The position numbers were made by a program, and so were the translations under genes. This document shows, in pieces, positions 25,326 to 38,092 of a DNA stretch of 64,000 nt; within the stretch, counting starts at the first letter, position 1; every line of letters begins with the position of its first letter. The DNA is taken from NCBI GenBank assembly GCA_905221605.1, contig CAJNDS010001147.1, positions 33,182 to 97,181 on the forward strand, written 5' to 3'. The notes under the pieces were generated by a model. It was not told the DNA's origin. It made no database searches and saw only the letters and a list, made by a program, of their open reading frames with translations. Source of the DNA: Symbiodinium natans. Its lineage: Eukaryota; Sar; Dinophyceae; Suessiales; Symbiodiniaceae.

Positions 25326-27620
25326 TTGCTTTCTCTTTCATCCAGGGCCTGGCTTTTGCCATGGGGTTGGCCCCCGCCTGCAGCTGGATCTGCCGCCGAG
25401 CCTGGGGGCAAATGCAGCTCACAACCCTCTCCTCCTTAGACTAACGGGTTCTTTAGGGTTAGGTTTAGGGTTTAGGGTTTAGGGGGTTTAGGGTTTTTTA
25501 TTAGGGTTAAGGGACTAGTAGGGGTACTGATTACTACGTCCTTAATGGGGATTCAAGTGCCCTCTCATAGTTCGATCAGCGTCTGAGGAAGGCTTTGTAG
25601 AGAGGGGGGGGGGGGGGCACCTCTGGCTTCGGCGCCAGCTTGCCCCTCCTGTTCTTCGAACCTCTTACCTCAGCCCTCAACCCGAGTCATCACCTTTAAA
25701 AAAACCCCAACCTTCTTGAACAGAAAGAGATCAGGAACCCTAAACCCTAAACCCTAAACCCTAAACCCTAAACCCTAAACCCTAAACCCTAAACCCTAAA
25801 CCCTAAACCCTAAACCCTAAACCCTAAACCCCCCAACCTCAAAGTCCGAGGCCGCGGCCGGGAGCCGCGCAGAGTGCGGGACCGGTCTAGGCTCCTCCCG
25901 ATACTGGCTGTGAATGGCCTCTGCAGAGTTTGGACTTGGGATGCTGGGTTTAGGGTTTAGGGTTTAGGGTTTAGGGTTTAGGGTTTAGGGTTTAGGGTTT
26001 AGGGTTTAGGGTTTAGGGTTTAGGGTTTAGGGTTCAGGGTTCAGGGATGTTGGGTTTTGGGTTTTGGGTTTAGGGTATAGGGTTTTGGGTTTAGGGTTAC
26101 CTTGGAATGTTCCTCCTTATACTAGCAGGTCCTTAATAGGGATTCTAGTAGGGGGCACTTAGTCCTTAATCGGAATTCAAGTACCCTCGACTAGAATCCC
26201 GATTAAGGACAGTTGCACCCTTCTTTTAACCACTGACTGGTAGCTGGTAAGCCCTGAGACCCTGTAGCTATGCATACAGAGATGTTTTATACATTCATGA
26301 AGGACCCCCCCCTGAAAGGAACCATAGTTCTGCGAGCAGAAGGCCATAGGGGTTCACGGTTTAGGGCAGCTTCGACTTAGGACGCTCTGGTGGGGGGGGG
26401 GGGGGCGCAAGGACTGCAAGACACCTTCTAACCATTCTGCATGTCTGACACACGGTGGGAGCAAAGACACGGCCGATGGAGGTCAGCTTGCACAATCCCG
26501 AACTGCAGGAATTTTGGCGATGGCTCAAAACTGCCACAAGGCTTTTCTCCGAAACCCTAAACCCTAAACCCTAAACCCTAAACCCTAAACCCTGAACCCT
26601 GAACCCTAAGCCCTAAAAAAACAGGGCCTTGGGTTTTGGGTTCTGGGGTCACAGATCGAGGTGTCTGCTTCCCGCCTAGACCCAAGAGTACCCTACATCA
26701 TTCGCTGGCAAGCTACGAAAGCCCCTGGCAGGATGCTATAGACGGCTGAGGACAACCATCCAGAAGCCTGTAAACCCTGGAAACCCTGAAATCTCGCAAC
26801 GTCCAAACCAACCCAAAATCTAAACACCTAAACCCTACACCCCAGACCCCTGTATGCCCCAAACCCTAAAGCCCTAAAGCCCTAAAGCCCTAAAGCCCTA
26901 AAGCCCTAAAGCCCTAAAGCCCTAAAGCCCTAAACACCTGAACCCCTAAACCCCTAAACCCCTAAACCCCTAAACCCCTAAACCCCTAAACCCCTAAACC
27001 CCTAAACCCCTAAACCCCTAAACCCCTAAACCCTACACCTCAAACCCTAAATCCTGCACCCTTCACAATAAACCCGAAACCCTGCTCCTCAAACCCTACA
27101 TCCTACACCCTACACCCTAAACCCTACGCATCAAACCCTAAACCCTAAACCCTAAACCCTAAACCCTAAACCCTAAACCCTGAACACTCATCTTCGGCAC
27201 CTGCACCTCACGGCCAATGTGCAGCAGTCGAAGTGGGTCCTGCCCCGGAACCCAGCGAATCAAGTTGGGGGTTTCGGGCGCATAGGGTTTAGGGTTGAGG
27301 GTATAGAGTTGAGGGTCTAGGGTCTAGGGTCGAGGGTTTAGGGTTTAGGGCTTGGGATTTAGGGTCGCGGGTTTAGGGTTCAGGGTTTGGGGTTTAGGGT
27401 TGAGGGTTTGGGGTTTAGGGTGTAGGGTCTGGGGTGTGGTAGCATGGTTTAGGGCTCAGTTGCTATGGGCTCGCGGCTGTGAGCCGAGACCCGAGTTGCG
27501 CGGGAGCTCGGTGAACTAGCAGCCCTAAGCCCGGGGTTTAGGGTCTAGGGTTTAGGGTTTAGGGTTTAGGGCTTAGGGTTTAGGGTTTAGGGTTTAGGGT
27601 TCAAAGTTTAGGGTTTAGGG
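25326..27620. repeat. Telomere-like repeat mosaic with uniform variant blocks
   Basis: No gene. CCCTAAA is at 25737-25830, TTTAGGG at 25945-26035, and a short CCCTAAA array at about 26555-26600. An 8-mer block of CCCTAAAG at about 26868-26935 is followed at once by a CCCCTAAA block at about 26940-27030. CCCTAAA is at 27130-27182. Degenerate TTTAGGG-type repeats lie at about 27285-27430 and 27535-27620. A fold-back sequence lies at 26129-26210 and has its own entry. Confidence 0.75.
26129..26210. mobile_element. Short fold-back element (MITE-like), family 2
   Basis: The left arm begins GTCCTTAATAGGGATTCTAG and the right arm is its near complement. A further direct copy of GTCCTTAAT lies in the centre, so the element may be nested or partly duplicated. 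A fragment with the same word is near 25540, and a related inverted repeat is at 49310. Confidence 0.5.
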
Positions 27621-30600
27621 TCCGCCGACCCTGGCGGCGTGTTGGATGGGTTTGAGGAGGTGAAAACCTCCCTCTTTCCCTCCTTACCCCCACAAAAACC
27701 CGCTAAAGAGGGGGGGGGGGGGTAGGGGGGGTCGGGGCACAGTTTTTTGTGCCGTGGAGGATCGCGCCACCCGCACAGCGTAAAACAGCGGTTCAGCACA
27801 GGGGGGTCGGGCCCCCCTCAGCAAAATCAGCGTTTTCCCAACCCCCCCCCCCCCCCCCACCCCTCCACCCCCCCCCGCCCCCCCCGCAACTCCCCCCCCA
27901 CATCCCCCCCCCCCCCCCACCCCCCCCCCCCCCCAGCCCCCCCCGCCCCCCCTCGCCTTTCTTTTATGGCTTCCCTAACCCCCCCCCCCCAAACGTTTCA
28001 CAGAACTCTGCCGAGCATTCTCAAATGATCTTCGAACCATGCGAGCGGGTTTAGACCTCTCAACTATGCTCCAGCGGGGTCGGCGGCTTGAGCCGGAGGC
28101 TCTTAAATCCGGCCCCCGCGCCGCCCGTGGTCCAGGACGGAGCCCGCGTCGCACTAAAGCGCTAGCTTTAAGGGGCGAGCGCCCGAGCCGCCGACCCCGC
28201 CCAAAATTGCTTCAAATTCGCGCGGGGCCCTTCGGGAGGCCTCCAAAACGGCATCCAAGGGGACGCAACACGCGGTGGCGCGAAAAGCACGAAAACCTCG
28301 TAAAAACCATGGGTTTTTACGAAAAACCGAGGCCACAAAACACCCGCAGCACCCCATTAAACCCTCACGGGCGCGCATCATCGGCCCTAGCTTTTCACAT
28401 GGGGCGCGCGCCAGGCCGAAACCACGTTTTTCAAGGTTGGGGGGGGTACCGGAAGCCCAAAACCAGGCGAGCATCATGAGCATCAGCAGCCCTGGCCCGC
28501 GGGCCCAAGGCAATAAAAAACGCTGAAAAACGCTGAAATCACCGTAAATACCGTGTTTTTATGAGGTTTTTCACGCGTGCCTCCGACCCCCACCCCTGTT
28601 GCCCTTGCCCCGCCCCCAAAGTGCGCATCATCGAAACCCACGTCCGGGGGGGGGTCTGCTGATGCTGCTGATGCGCGGGGTCCGGGCGCATCATCGAGCC
28701 ATCGCTTCTCTTGGGCTTCGTGGGGGGGTCCGGGCCCACGGCCCAGAGACCCAGCTGATGCTCATGATGCTCGGTTTGGGGGGGTGTTCCAACAGCAGAA
28801 AACCTCGTAAATACCGAGTGTTTTGTGGGTCCACGTAAAAACGCCCCTAAAATCGCTCATTTTACGCGCTCGAACGGCTTCGTGCCTACAAAACACCCGA
28901 ACAGCAGGACCCCGAATGGTCTTAAGGGCATTCGGGGTCTTGCTTTTGGGGGTTTCGTGGGCACGCAAGCGTTCAAGCACATACAATCGGCGTGTTTAAG
29001 GGGGTTTTGGATGGCCTGGGGGAGGCCGCTGATGCTCATGATGCTCCCTTTCCTGGGTCCCAAAAGGCTTCCCAAGCCCAAAACACGTGTTTACAGCGTT
29101 TTCTGAAGGTTTTTCGAAGGCAAAACGCATGCATAGAATGCTTTTAAGGCCCCCAAACCAACCCCACTGATGCTCCTGATGCGGGTGCGCGCGCGCGCGC
29201 GCGGCGCGCGCCGGGGGGGGGAGGGGGAGGCAGGAGAAAGAGAGACAGAGAGAAGGAGAGGACAAAGACACGGGAAAGAGAAGACAGTGCCAAGGTTCAA
29301 GGTTTCGTGCTTTGGGGGGCGGGGGCCGGCCCGTGCCGCTAGGCCTGAAATTTAGGGTTTGAGGTTCAGGGTAAGCCTGAAACCCCTGGCAGTTTCCTTG
29401 GAGACCTCTCTGCGAACCTACCGATCTCAAAAGACAACGTGACCGTGCCTCCCTAAAACCCTAAGACCCGAAACCCCAAAACCCCAAGGAGCTGGTTTTC
29501 CATTCGGCCGCGGAAATCTTCAGCCCCCGAACGCCTGAATCTTAAACCTCTAGTCTTTAAGTCCAGACCGACCGCTGAAGCTTTCTGGGTGATCTTTTTG
29601 GGTCCCCTATTTTCGTAAACCCTCCAGTTTCGTTTCATCCTGACGCTCACTCCAGCCCTCAGCTTCTGCACTTAAACCCTAAACCCTAAACCCTAAACCC
29701 TAAACCCTAAACCCTAAACCCTAAACCCTAAACCCTAAACCCTAAACCCTAAACCCTAAACCCTAAACCCTAAACCCTAAACCCTAAACCCTAAACCCTA
29801 AACCCTCTCTTACTATGTATATTTAAACCCTAATGACCTTCGTCGGCATGTTGTTTTTTTTTCTGGGCCCTAGGGTTTAGGGCCCAGAGTTTTTTTTCAA
29901 GGTTTTTCAGAGTTTTTCAGTGTTTTTCAAGGTTTCTCAAGGTTTTTCAGGGTGTTTCAGGGTTTTTAACCCTCAAGAGGGTTTAGGGCTGTAGGGTTTG
30001 GGGCATAGGGTTTGGGGCATAGGGTTTAGGGCCCAGAGTTTTTTTTCAAGGTTTTTCAGAGTTTTTCAGGGTTTTTCAAGGTTTTTCAATGTTTTTCAGT
30101 GTGTTTCAGGGTTTTTAACCCTCAATTCTGATGAAGGGCCGCCCCCGCGACCTTTTCACAGCCTAGTTTTGGTCAAGGGGGGGTCGTATTTTTCAATTTT
30201 AAAGGCAAAATAGTCTTCGGAGACCCCCCTTGCCTCAAACTCCGACCCCCCCTTGAGAGGGAAAGTTTGCCTCCAAAAACACCCCAAATGAGGGGGACCC
30301 CAGGATCGGCCCGGGCCACAGTTAAAAATGCGATTCTTTAGTACTGAAATCGACGGTTCTGGGCGGCCTCTCATTTTCTGGATTTTTTGACCAAACCGAG
30401 CCTTTACCGGTTTCAGCATTTCAAGTTTTTCTAGGTTTTTCGAAGTTTTTCAAGGTTTTTCAGAATTTTTCAGAATTTTTCAATGTTTTTCTAGGTTTTT
30501 TAATGTTTTTCAGGGTGCTTCAGGATTTGTTTTCAGGTTTAGGGCTGTAGGGTTTGGGGCATAGGGTTTAGGGCTGTAGGGTTTGCGGCATAGGGTTTAG

Positions 30601-30730
30601 GGCTGTAGGGTTTGGGGGGCATAGTGTTTAGAGCTGTAGGGTTTGGGGCATAGGGTTTAGGGCTGTAGGGTTTGGGGCATAGGGTTTAGAGCTGTAGGGT
30701 TTGGGGCATGGGGCATAGGGTTTAGGGTTG
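27621..30730. repeat. Segmental duplication, copy A (~3.1 kb)
   Basis: Nearly identical to 33405-36468, with most differences in C- or G-run length. In order it holds a C/G-run block, a GC-rich unit with recurring GATGCTCATGATGCT-type words, a GA-rich purine patch, a unique piece, a CCCTAAA array (29672-29806), blocks of a TTTTTCAGGG-type short repeat, and a ~280-bp unit that recurs in copies B, C and D. Open frames of 60-146 codons occur in both copies but overlap on both strands and show no motif. The copy ends at the assembly gap. Confidence 0.85.
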
Positions 30731-30830
30731 NNNNNNNNNNNNNNNNNNNNNNNNNNNNNNNNNNNNNNNNNNNNNNNNNNNNNNNNNNNNNNNNNNNNNN
30801 NNNNNNNNNNNNNNNNNNNNNNNNNNNNNN
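30731..30830. other. Assembly gap (100 N)
   Basis: Exactly 100 unknown bases, a conventional placeholder length. They occur where the duplicated segment meets degenerate telomere-like repeats. The true distance and order across the gap are unknown. Confidence 0.98.
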
Positions 30831-33239
30831 TGAAATTTTGGGGGTTTAGGTTTGAGGGCTGCAGGGTTGAGGGCTTCAGGGTTGAGAGCGTTTTAGGGTT
30901 TGGGGGTTTAGTGTTTTAGGGTTTCAAGGTTGAGGGTCTAGGGTTTGGGGCTTTAGGGTTTAGGGTTGAGGGTTGAGGGATTAGGGTTAAGGTTTTTCAG
31001 GTTTAGGGTTGAGGGCTCTAGGGTTGAGCTGCCTGGAGTAGCTGATGCACCCCCTAATAGTACAAAAGCCTCAACACTGGCGTATTGAGGCATACCTCTC
31101 AGCGCACTTCGGTCGTGCTCGGGGTTTCTTTACACTTTGGATTGAACGCACCTGAACCAAAAGGCGAGTACCTCAACACTTCATGAAGACATGAAGGCTA
31201 CTCTCATCCTCCTATCTACCCAAATCCTACGTCCTGAACTCAACTTTACCCTGTAGCGTTGTGGTTTATAAACCCTAAACCCTAAACCCTACTGTAATCC
31301 CTACAGGTGCAATTTATCACCCTCCCCAACCCTGCACCCCAAAACCGCTTGGCCCCCAAACTCCCAAAACCCTGAAATCGAAAACTCTCTGCACAGAACC
31401 ACCTCGCCCCACCCCCCCCTTTCCCTTGCGCCCTGAACCCTAAATCCTTCCATCACATTCCTCAACTCTCGGCCCTCAATCCCCCTAAACCCTAAACCCT
31501 AAACCCTAAACCCTAAACCACTCCCAAGGCCCTAAGCCACAAAACTCGGGCATGTGGCGGCCGTCCGGCGCCCTCGCCTGCAGCGTGGAGCCCGGGGCAA
31601 CGCCGTGGGGCACCTGCGCCGGAAACCCCCCAAGAGCTCCGCTAAAGCCCTTGGAGGTTTAGGGTTTAGGGTTGAGGGATTCATCCGAACCTTCCGTCAT
31701 CAAGCACAACCCGCCTTCCGGGCAGGAACATCTGCCACATTGCGGTGCCTCTATTCTTCCGGAATCTGAACTTGTGGAACAACTCTCAACACCATGATTG
31801 CGAACTCCCGGACGCAGCGGCAGGAAGATGCGTAGCATAAATTCGGGCTTAGGATTGTCGCATTTGGGACAACACGAAATCTCGTTCATCAGTGTCTGGA
31901 GCAGTCAGCATCGAAAACAGAAGAGGGGATGCCCTGAACCCTATACCCTGAACCCCTAACCTAAACCTGAAACCCTAAACCTGTTTAGGTCCTTCGGAAG
32001 GCGCAAGACATGCACCGCAACACCCGGAGGTCTGAGACCTATACTCCAAACCTCCCCACCTAAACCTCAAACCCAAAACCCCAAATCCAGGTTTAGGATT
32101 CGCCCAAAACCTCCCCACATCCGTTCCTTCAGCCAAAGTTGAAGCCGAACCCCCCAAGCCTAATCCCTGAACTTCAGCCAAAACCCGGAGCCTGGGACAT
32201 TAACCCTAACACATAAACCCAAACCCTCCACCTTGCACCGAAAAAGGGGCCCCAAACTAGGCGGTTTGGGGTGTGGGTCTAGGCTAGGGTTTTTGGGCTT
32301 GGGCCTTGGGTATACCCGTAATATGAGCTTGCTCGGGTGTCAGTACCTTTCTTAAACAAGCAGAAGTTGACGTAGAAATATATACCAAACCCTAAGCCCT
32401 AAAACCCTAAGCCGCAAACCCTGACCGTAAGGCTCTGCCCTCAGTTGTCAAGCCGCCTGGATTTGGAGCGTCACCGGCTGTCGCCTTTGTTCGGCCGCCG
32501 GGGAGGGAGAGGGTCCCAAACCCTAAGCCCTAAGCCCTAAACCCGAAACCCTAAACCCTAAACCCTAAACCCCAAACCCTGAACCCTAAACCCTAAACCC
32601 TAACCCTAAACCCTAAACCCTAAACCCTAAACCCTAAACCCTAAACCCTAAACCCTAAACCCTAAACGCAAAGGTTTAATGGGAGGAGCTCGGTTTACGG
32701 AGGGTTCAGGGGCGTGGTCTGCTTGGGAGGGAGGGGAAGAATTGGAAGGCAGGTTCTTGGCATGGGGAGTGGTTTAGGGTTGAGGGTCGAAGGCTTCGGG
32801 TGGTGCGTAGAAGGGTTTAGGGTTTAGGGTTTAGGGTTTAGGGTTTAGGGTTTAGGGTTTAGGGTTTAGGGTTTAGGGTTTAGGGTTTAGGGTTTAGGGT
32901 TTAGGGTTTAGGGTTTAGGGTAGGTTTAGGGTTTAGGGCTTTGGGCTCAGTTGAGGGCTTTTGGGGCTGACCCGAACTCCCCTTTGGAACCATGAAAAAA
33001 ATGATTTTGGACACTGCTTGGCTTCGAGCATTACGTACAGGGGACAGATCAGACGGCCTATCAGTGGCTATAGAGGGTTCACGACTCTCAAAGCCCTAAA
33101 GCCTAAACCCCGAACCCTGAACCCTGGACCCCAAACCCGACAGAAACCCAAAGAAACCTTGAACCTTCCAGCCCTCCAAGCCCTAAACCCTGCAAGCCCT
33201 GAAATAAGAGCCTTACATCCCCAAGTTTAGGGGTTTAAG
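30831..33239. repeat. Telomere-like repeat mosaic
   Basis: No gene is visible. CCCTAAA arrays are at about 31485-31520 and 32520-32670, and a long TTTAGGG array is at 32815-32920. The unique pieces between them have no recognisable content. Confidence 0.75.
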
Positions 33240-33404
33240 GGTTTAGGGTTTTAGGGGTGTAGGGTTCAGGGTTTAGGGTTTAGGGTTTAGGGTTTAAGGT
33301 TTAGGGTTTAGGGTTTAGGGTTTAGGGTTTAGGGTTTAGGGTTTAGGGTTTAGGGTTTAGGGTTTAGGGTTTAGGGTTTAGGGTTTAGGGTTTAGGGTTT
33401 AGGG
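33240..33404 (+). repeat. TTTAGGG array directly upstream of duplication copy B
   Basis: About 150 bp of TTTAGGG units run straight into the start of copy B. Copy A is also preceded by this repeat, but by a shorter and less regular stretch. Confidence 0.9.
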
Positions 33405-36400
33405 TCCGCCGACCCTGGCGGCGTGTTGGATGGGTTTGAGGAGGTGAAAACCTCCCTCTTTCCTCCTTACCCCCCCAAAACGCGGGGGGGGAGGGGGGGT
33501 CGGTGCACAATTTTTTCGTGGAGGACCGCGCCACCCGCACAGCGTAAACAGGCGGTTCAGCACAGGGGGGTAGGGGCGCCCTCAGCAAAATCAGCGTTTT
33601 TCGGCACCCCCCCACCCCCCCCACCACCCCCCCTCCCCCCCTACCCCCCCCCAGCCCCCCCGACCCCCTGTCTTTTTGGCTTGGGCTTGTCCTGGTGCTA
33701 CCCCCTATCCCCCCCCCCCCCAAACGTTTCACAGAACTCTGCCGAGCAGGCTGGGATGATCTTCGAACCATGCGAGCGGGTTTAGACCTCTCAACTATGC
33801 TCCAGCGGGGTCGGCGGCTTGAGCCGGAGGCTCTTTAACTCCGGCCCCCGCGCCGCCCGTGGTCCAGGGCGGAGCCCGCGTCGCACTAAAGCGCTAGCTT
33901 TAAGGGGCGAGCGCCCGAGCCGCCGACCCCGCCCAAAATTGCTTCAAATTCGCGCGGGGCCCTTCGGGAGGCCTCCAAAACGGCATCCAAGGGGACGCAA
34001 CACGCGGTGGTGCGAAAAGCACGAAAACCTCGTAAAAACCATGGTTTTTTACGAAAAACCGAGGCCACAAAACACCCGCAGCACCCCATTAAACCCTCAC
34101 GGGCGCGCATCATCGGCCCTAGCTTTTCACATGGGGCGCGCGCCAGGCCGAAACCACGTTTTTCAAGGTTTGGGGGGGGGTACCGGAAGCCCAAAACCAG
34201 GCGAGCATCATGAGCATCAGCAGCCCTGGCCCGCGGGCCCAAGGCAATAAAAAACGCTGAAAAACGCTGAAATCACCGTAAATACCGTGTTTTTATGAGG
34301 TTTTTCACGCGTGCCTCCGACCCCCACCCCTGTTGCCCTTGACCCGCCCCCAAAGTGCGCATCATCGAAACCCACGTCCGGGGGGGGGTCTGCTGATGCT
34401 GCTGATGCGCGGGGTCCGGGCGCATCATCGAGCCATCGCTTCTCTTGGGCTTCGTGGGGGGGTCCGGGCCCACGGCCCAGAGACCCAGCTGATGCTCATG
34501 ATGCTCGGTTTGGGGGGGTGTTCCAACAGCAGAAAACCTCGTAAATACCGAGTGTTTTGTGGGTCCACGTAAAAACGCCCCTAAAATCGCTCATTTTACG
34601 CGCTCGAACGGCTTCGTGCCTACAAAACACCCGAACAGCAGGACCCCGAATGCCCTTAAGGGCATTCGGGGTCTTGCTTTTGGGGGTTTCGTGGGCACGC
34701 AAGCGTTCAAGCACATACAATCGGCGTGTTTAAGGGGGTTTTGGATGGCCTGGGGGAGGCCGCTGATGCTCATGATGCTCCCTTTCCTGGGTCCCAAAAG
34801 GCTTCCCAAGCCCAAAAACACGTGTTTACAGCGTTTTCTGAAGGTTTTTCGAAGGCAAAACGCATGCATAGAATGCTTTTAAGGCCCCCAAACCAACCCC
34901 ACTGATGCTCCTGATGCGGCGTGCGCGCGCGCGCGCGCGCGGGGGGGGGGAGGGAGGGGGGGCGAAGGCAGGAGAAAGAGAGACAGAGAGAAGGAGAGGA
35001 CAAAGACACGGGAAAGAGAAGACAGTGCCAAGGTTCAAGGTTTCGTGCTTTGGGGGGCGGGGGCCGGCCCGTGCCGCTAGGCCTGAAATTTAGGGTTTGA
35101 GGTTCAGGGTAAGCCTGAAACCCCTGGCAGTTTCCTTGGAGACCTCTCTGCGAACCTACCGATCTCAAAAGACAACGTGACCGTGCCTCCCTAAAACCCT
35201 AAGACCCGAAACCCCAAAACCCCAAGGAGCTGGTTTTCCATTCGGCCGCGGAAATCTTCAGCCCCCGAACGCCTGAATCTTAAACCTCTAGTCTTTAAGT
35301 CCAGACCGACCGCTGAAGCTTTCTGGGTGATCTTTTTGGGTCCCCTATTTTCGTAAACCCTCCAGTTTCGTTTCATCCTGACGCTCACTCCAGCCCTCAG
35401 CTTCTGCACTTAAACCCTAAACCCTAAACCCTAAACCCTAAACCCTAAACCCTAAACCCTAAACCCTAAACCCTAAACCCTAAACCCTAAACCCTAAACC
35501 CTAAACCCTAAACCCTAAACCCTAAACCCTAAACCCTAAACCCTCTCTTACTATGTATATTTAAACCCTAATGACCTTCGTCGGCATGTTGTTTTTTTTT
35601 CTGGGCCCTAGGGTTTAGGGCCCAGAGTTTTTTTTCAAGGTTTTTCAGAGTTTTTCAGTGTTTTTCAAGGTTTCTCAAGGTTTTTCAGGGTGTTTCAGGG
35701 TTTTTAACCCTCAAGAGGGTTTAGGGCTGTAGGGTTTGGGGCATAGGGTTTGGGGCATAGGGTTTAGGGCCCAGAGTTTTTTTTCAAGGTTTTTCAGAGT
35801 TTTTCAGGGTTTTTCAAGGTTTTTCAATGTTTTTCAGTGTGTTTCAGGGTTTTTAACCCTCAATTCTGATGAAGGGCCGCCCCCGCGACCTTTTCACAGC
35901 CTAGTTTTGGTCAAGGGGGGGTCGTATTTTTCAATTTTAAAGGCAAAATAGTCTTCGGAGACCCCCCTTGCCTCAAACTCCGACCCCCCCTTGAGAGGGA
36001 AAGTTTGCCTCCAAAAACACCCCAAATGAGGGGGACCCCAGGATCGGCCCGGGCCACAGTTAAAAATGCGATTCTTTAGTACTGAAATCGACGGTTCTGG
36101 GCGGCCTCTCATTTTCTGGATTTTTTGACCAAACCGAGCCTTTACCGGTTTCAGCATTTCAAGTTTTTCTAGGTTTTTCGAAGTTTTTCAAGGTTTTTCA
36201 GAATTTTTCAGAATTTTTCAATGTTTTTCTAGGTTTTTTAATGTTTTTCAGGGTGCTTCAGGATTTGTTTTCAGGTTTAGGGCTGTAGGGTTTGGGGCAT
36301 AGGGTTTAGGGCTGTAGGGTTTGCGGCATAGGGTTTAGGGCTGTAGGGTTTGGGGGGCATAGTGTTTAGAGCTGTAGGGTTTGGGGCATAGGGTTTAGGG

Positions 36401-36468
36401 CTGTAGGGTTTGGGGCATAGGGTTTAGAGCTGTAGGGTTTGGGGCATGGGGCATAGGGTTTAGGGTTG
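33405..36468. repeat. Segmental duplication, copy B (~3.1 kb)
   Basis: Collinear with 27621-30730. The offset is a constant 5738 bp across its second half, including an internal CCCTAAA array of identical length (35410-35544 against 29672-29806). Such unstable arrays rarely keep the same length for long, so either the duplication is very recent or the assembly holds two versions of one locus. Confidence 0.85.
34642..34673. repeat. Perfect 32-nt palindrome
   Basis: Perfect inverted repeat with arms GACCCCGAATGCCC around TTAA. In copy A (28908-28939) two bases of the left arm differ, so the palindrome is perfect only in copy B. Confidence 0.85.
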
Positions 36469-37720
36469 TGTGGTTTGGGGCATAGGGTTTAGGGCATAGG
36501 GTTTAGGGCCCAGAGTTTTTTTTCAAGGTTTTTCAGAGTTTTTCAGTGTTTTTCAAGGTTTCTCAAGGTTTTTCAGGGTGTTTCAGGGTTTTTAACCCTC
36601 AAGAGGGTTTAGGGCTGTAGCGTTTGGGGCATAGGGTTTAGGGCACAGAGTTTTTTTTCAAGGTTTTTTAGAGTTTTTCAGGGTTTTTCAAGGTTTTTCA
36701 ATGTTTTTCAGGGTGTTTCAGGGTTTTTAACCCTCAATTCTGATGAAGGGCCGCCCCGCGACCTTTTCACAGCCTAGTTTTGGTCAAGGGGGGGTCGTAT
36801 TTTTCAATTTTAAAGGCAAAATAGTCTTCGGAGACCCCCCTTGCCTCAAACTCCGACCCCCCCTTGAGAGGGAAAGTTTGCTTCCAAAAACACCCCAAAT
36901 GAGGGGGACCCCAGGATCGGCCCGGGCCACAGTTAAAAAATGCGATTTTTTTGTACTGAAATCGACGGTTCTGGGCGGCCTCTCATTTTCTGGATTTTTT
37001 GACCAAACCGAGCCACCGGTTTCAGCATTTCAAGTTTTTTACGGTTTTCGAAGTTTTTCAAGGTTTTTCAGAGTTTTTCAGAATTTTTCAATGTTTTTCT
37101 AGGTTTTTTAATGTTTTTCAGGGTGCTTCAGGATTTGTTTTCAGGTTTAGGGCTGTAGGGTTTGGGGCATAGGGTTTAGGGCTGTAGGGTTTGGGGCATA
37201 GGGTTTAGGGCTGTAGGTTTTGGGGCATAGTGTGAGCTGTAGGGTTTGGGGCATAGGGTTTTTAACCCTCAAGAGGGTTTAGGGCTGTAGGGTTTGGGGC
37301 ATAGGGTTTGGGGCATAGGGTTTAGGGCCCAGAGTTTTTTTTCAAGGTTTTTCAGAGTTTTTCAGTGTTTTTCAAGGTTTTTCAATGTTTTTCAGTGTGT
37401 TTCAGGGCTTTTAACCCTCAATTCTGATGAAGGGCCGCCCCCACGACCTTTTCACAGCCTAGTTTTGGTCAAGGGGGGGTCGTATTTTTCAATTTTAAAG
37501 GCAAAATAGTCTTCGGAGACCCCCCTTGCCTCAAACTCCGACCCCCCCTTGAGAGGGAAAGTTTGCCTCCAAAAACACCCCAAATGAGGGGGACCCCAGG
37601 ATCGGCCCGGTCCCAGTTAAAAATGCGATTCTTTAGTACTGAAATCGACGGTTCTGGGTGGGCTCTCATTTTCTGGATTTTTGATTAAAACCGAGCCTTC
37701 ACCGCTTTCAGGATTTCAAG
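36469..37720. repeat. Two further partial copies (C and D) of the ~280-bp unit
   Basis: After copy B the same series repeats twice in shortened form: GGGCATAGGGTTTAGGGC-type spacer, TTTTTCAGGG-type block, then the ~280-bp unit. The units lie at about 36740-37015 and 37430-37700, against about 30120-30400 and 35859-36140 in copies A and B. The later copies show small deletions, so the repeats are tandem and of different ages. Confidence 0.8.
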
Positions 37721-38092
37721 GTTTTTCAGACGTTGCCCCTTGAGAGGGAAAGTTTGCCTCCAAAACCACCCCAAATGAGGGGCCACCCCCCCACCCCACC
37801 CTCCCCGGTTTGAGAATTAGATTTTGGGTTTTCGGCCAATTGGACCTTGAGCGTTAAGCCTACTGGGAATGTATTGAGTGGACTTTGTATTTTCTCAATG
37901 TTATGGGTTTCTTGGGTGGGTGGGGTTTTATTCCAGCCCTTGACAAGCTGCTTGACTAGTGAATGCTCGGACTTGAGATGCTGAACCCTAAACCCTAAAC
38001 CCTAAACCCTAAACCCTAACCCCCCCCCCCCCTAAAAAAGCAAGGCCTGCTTTGGGGCTGGCGAGGCGCTCTGCATGGCAGCCGCCAGCGTG

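Noticed and set aside
27621-29430. Genes in the duplicated segment (frames of up to 146 codons present in both copies)
   Set aside because: Overlapping frames on both strands, changed by indels in G-runs between copies, with no domain or codon signal.
29672-29806. Regular repeats as a CRISPR array
   Set aside because: Seven-base head-to-tail telomere units without spacers in a eukaryotic genome.
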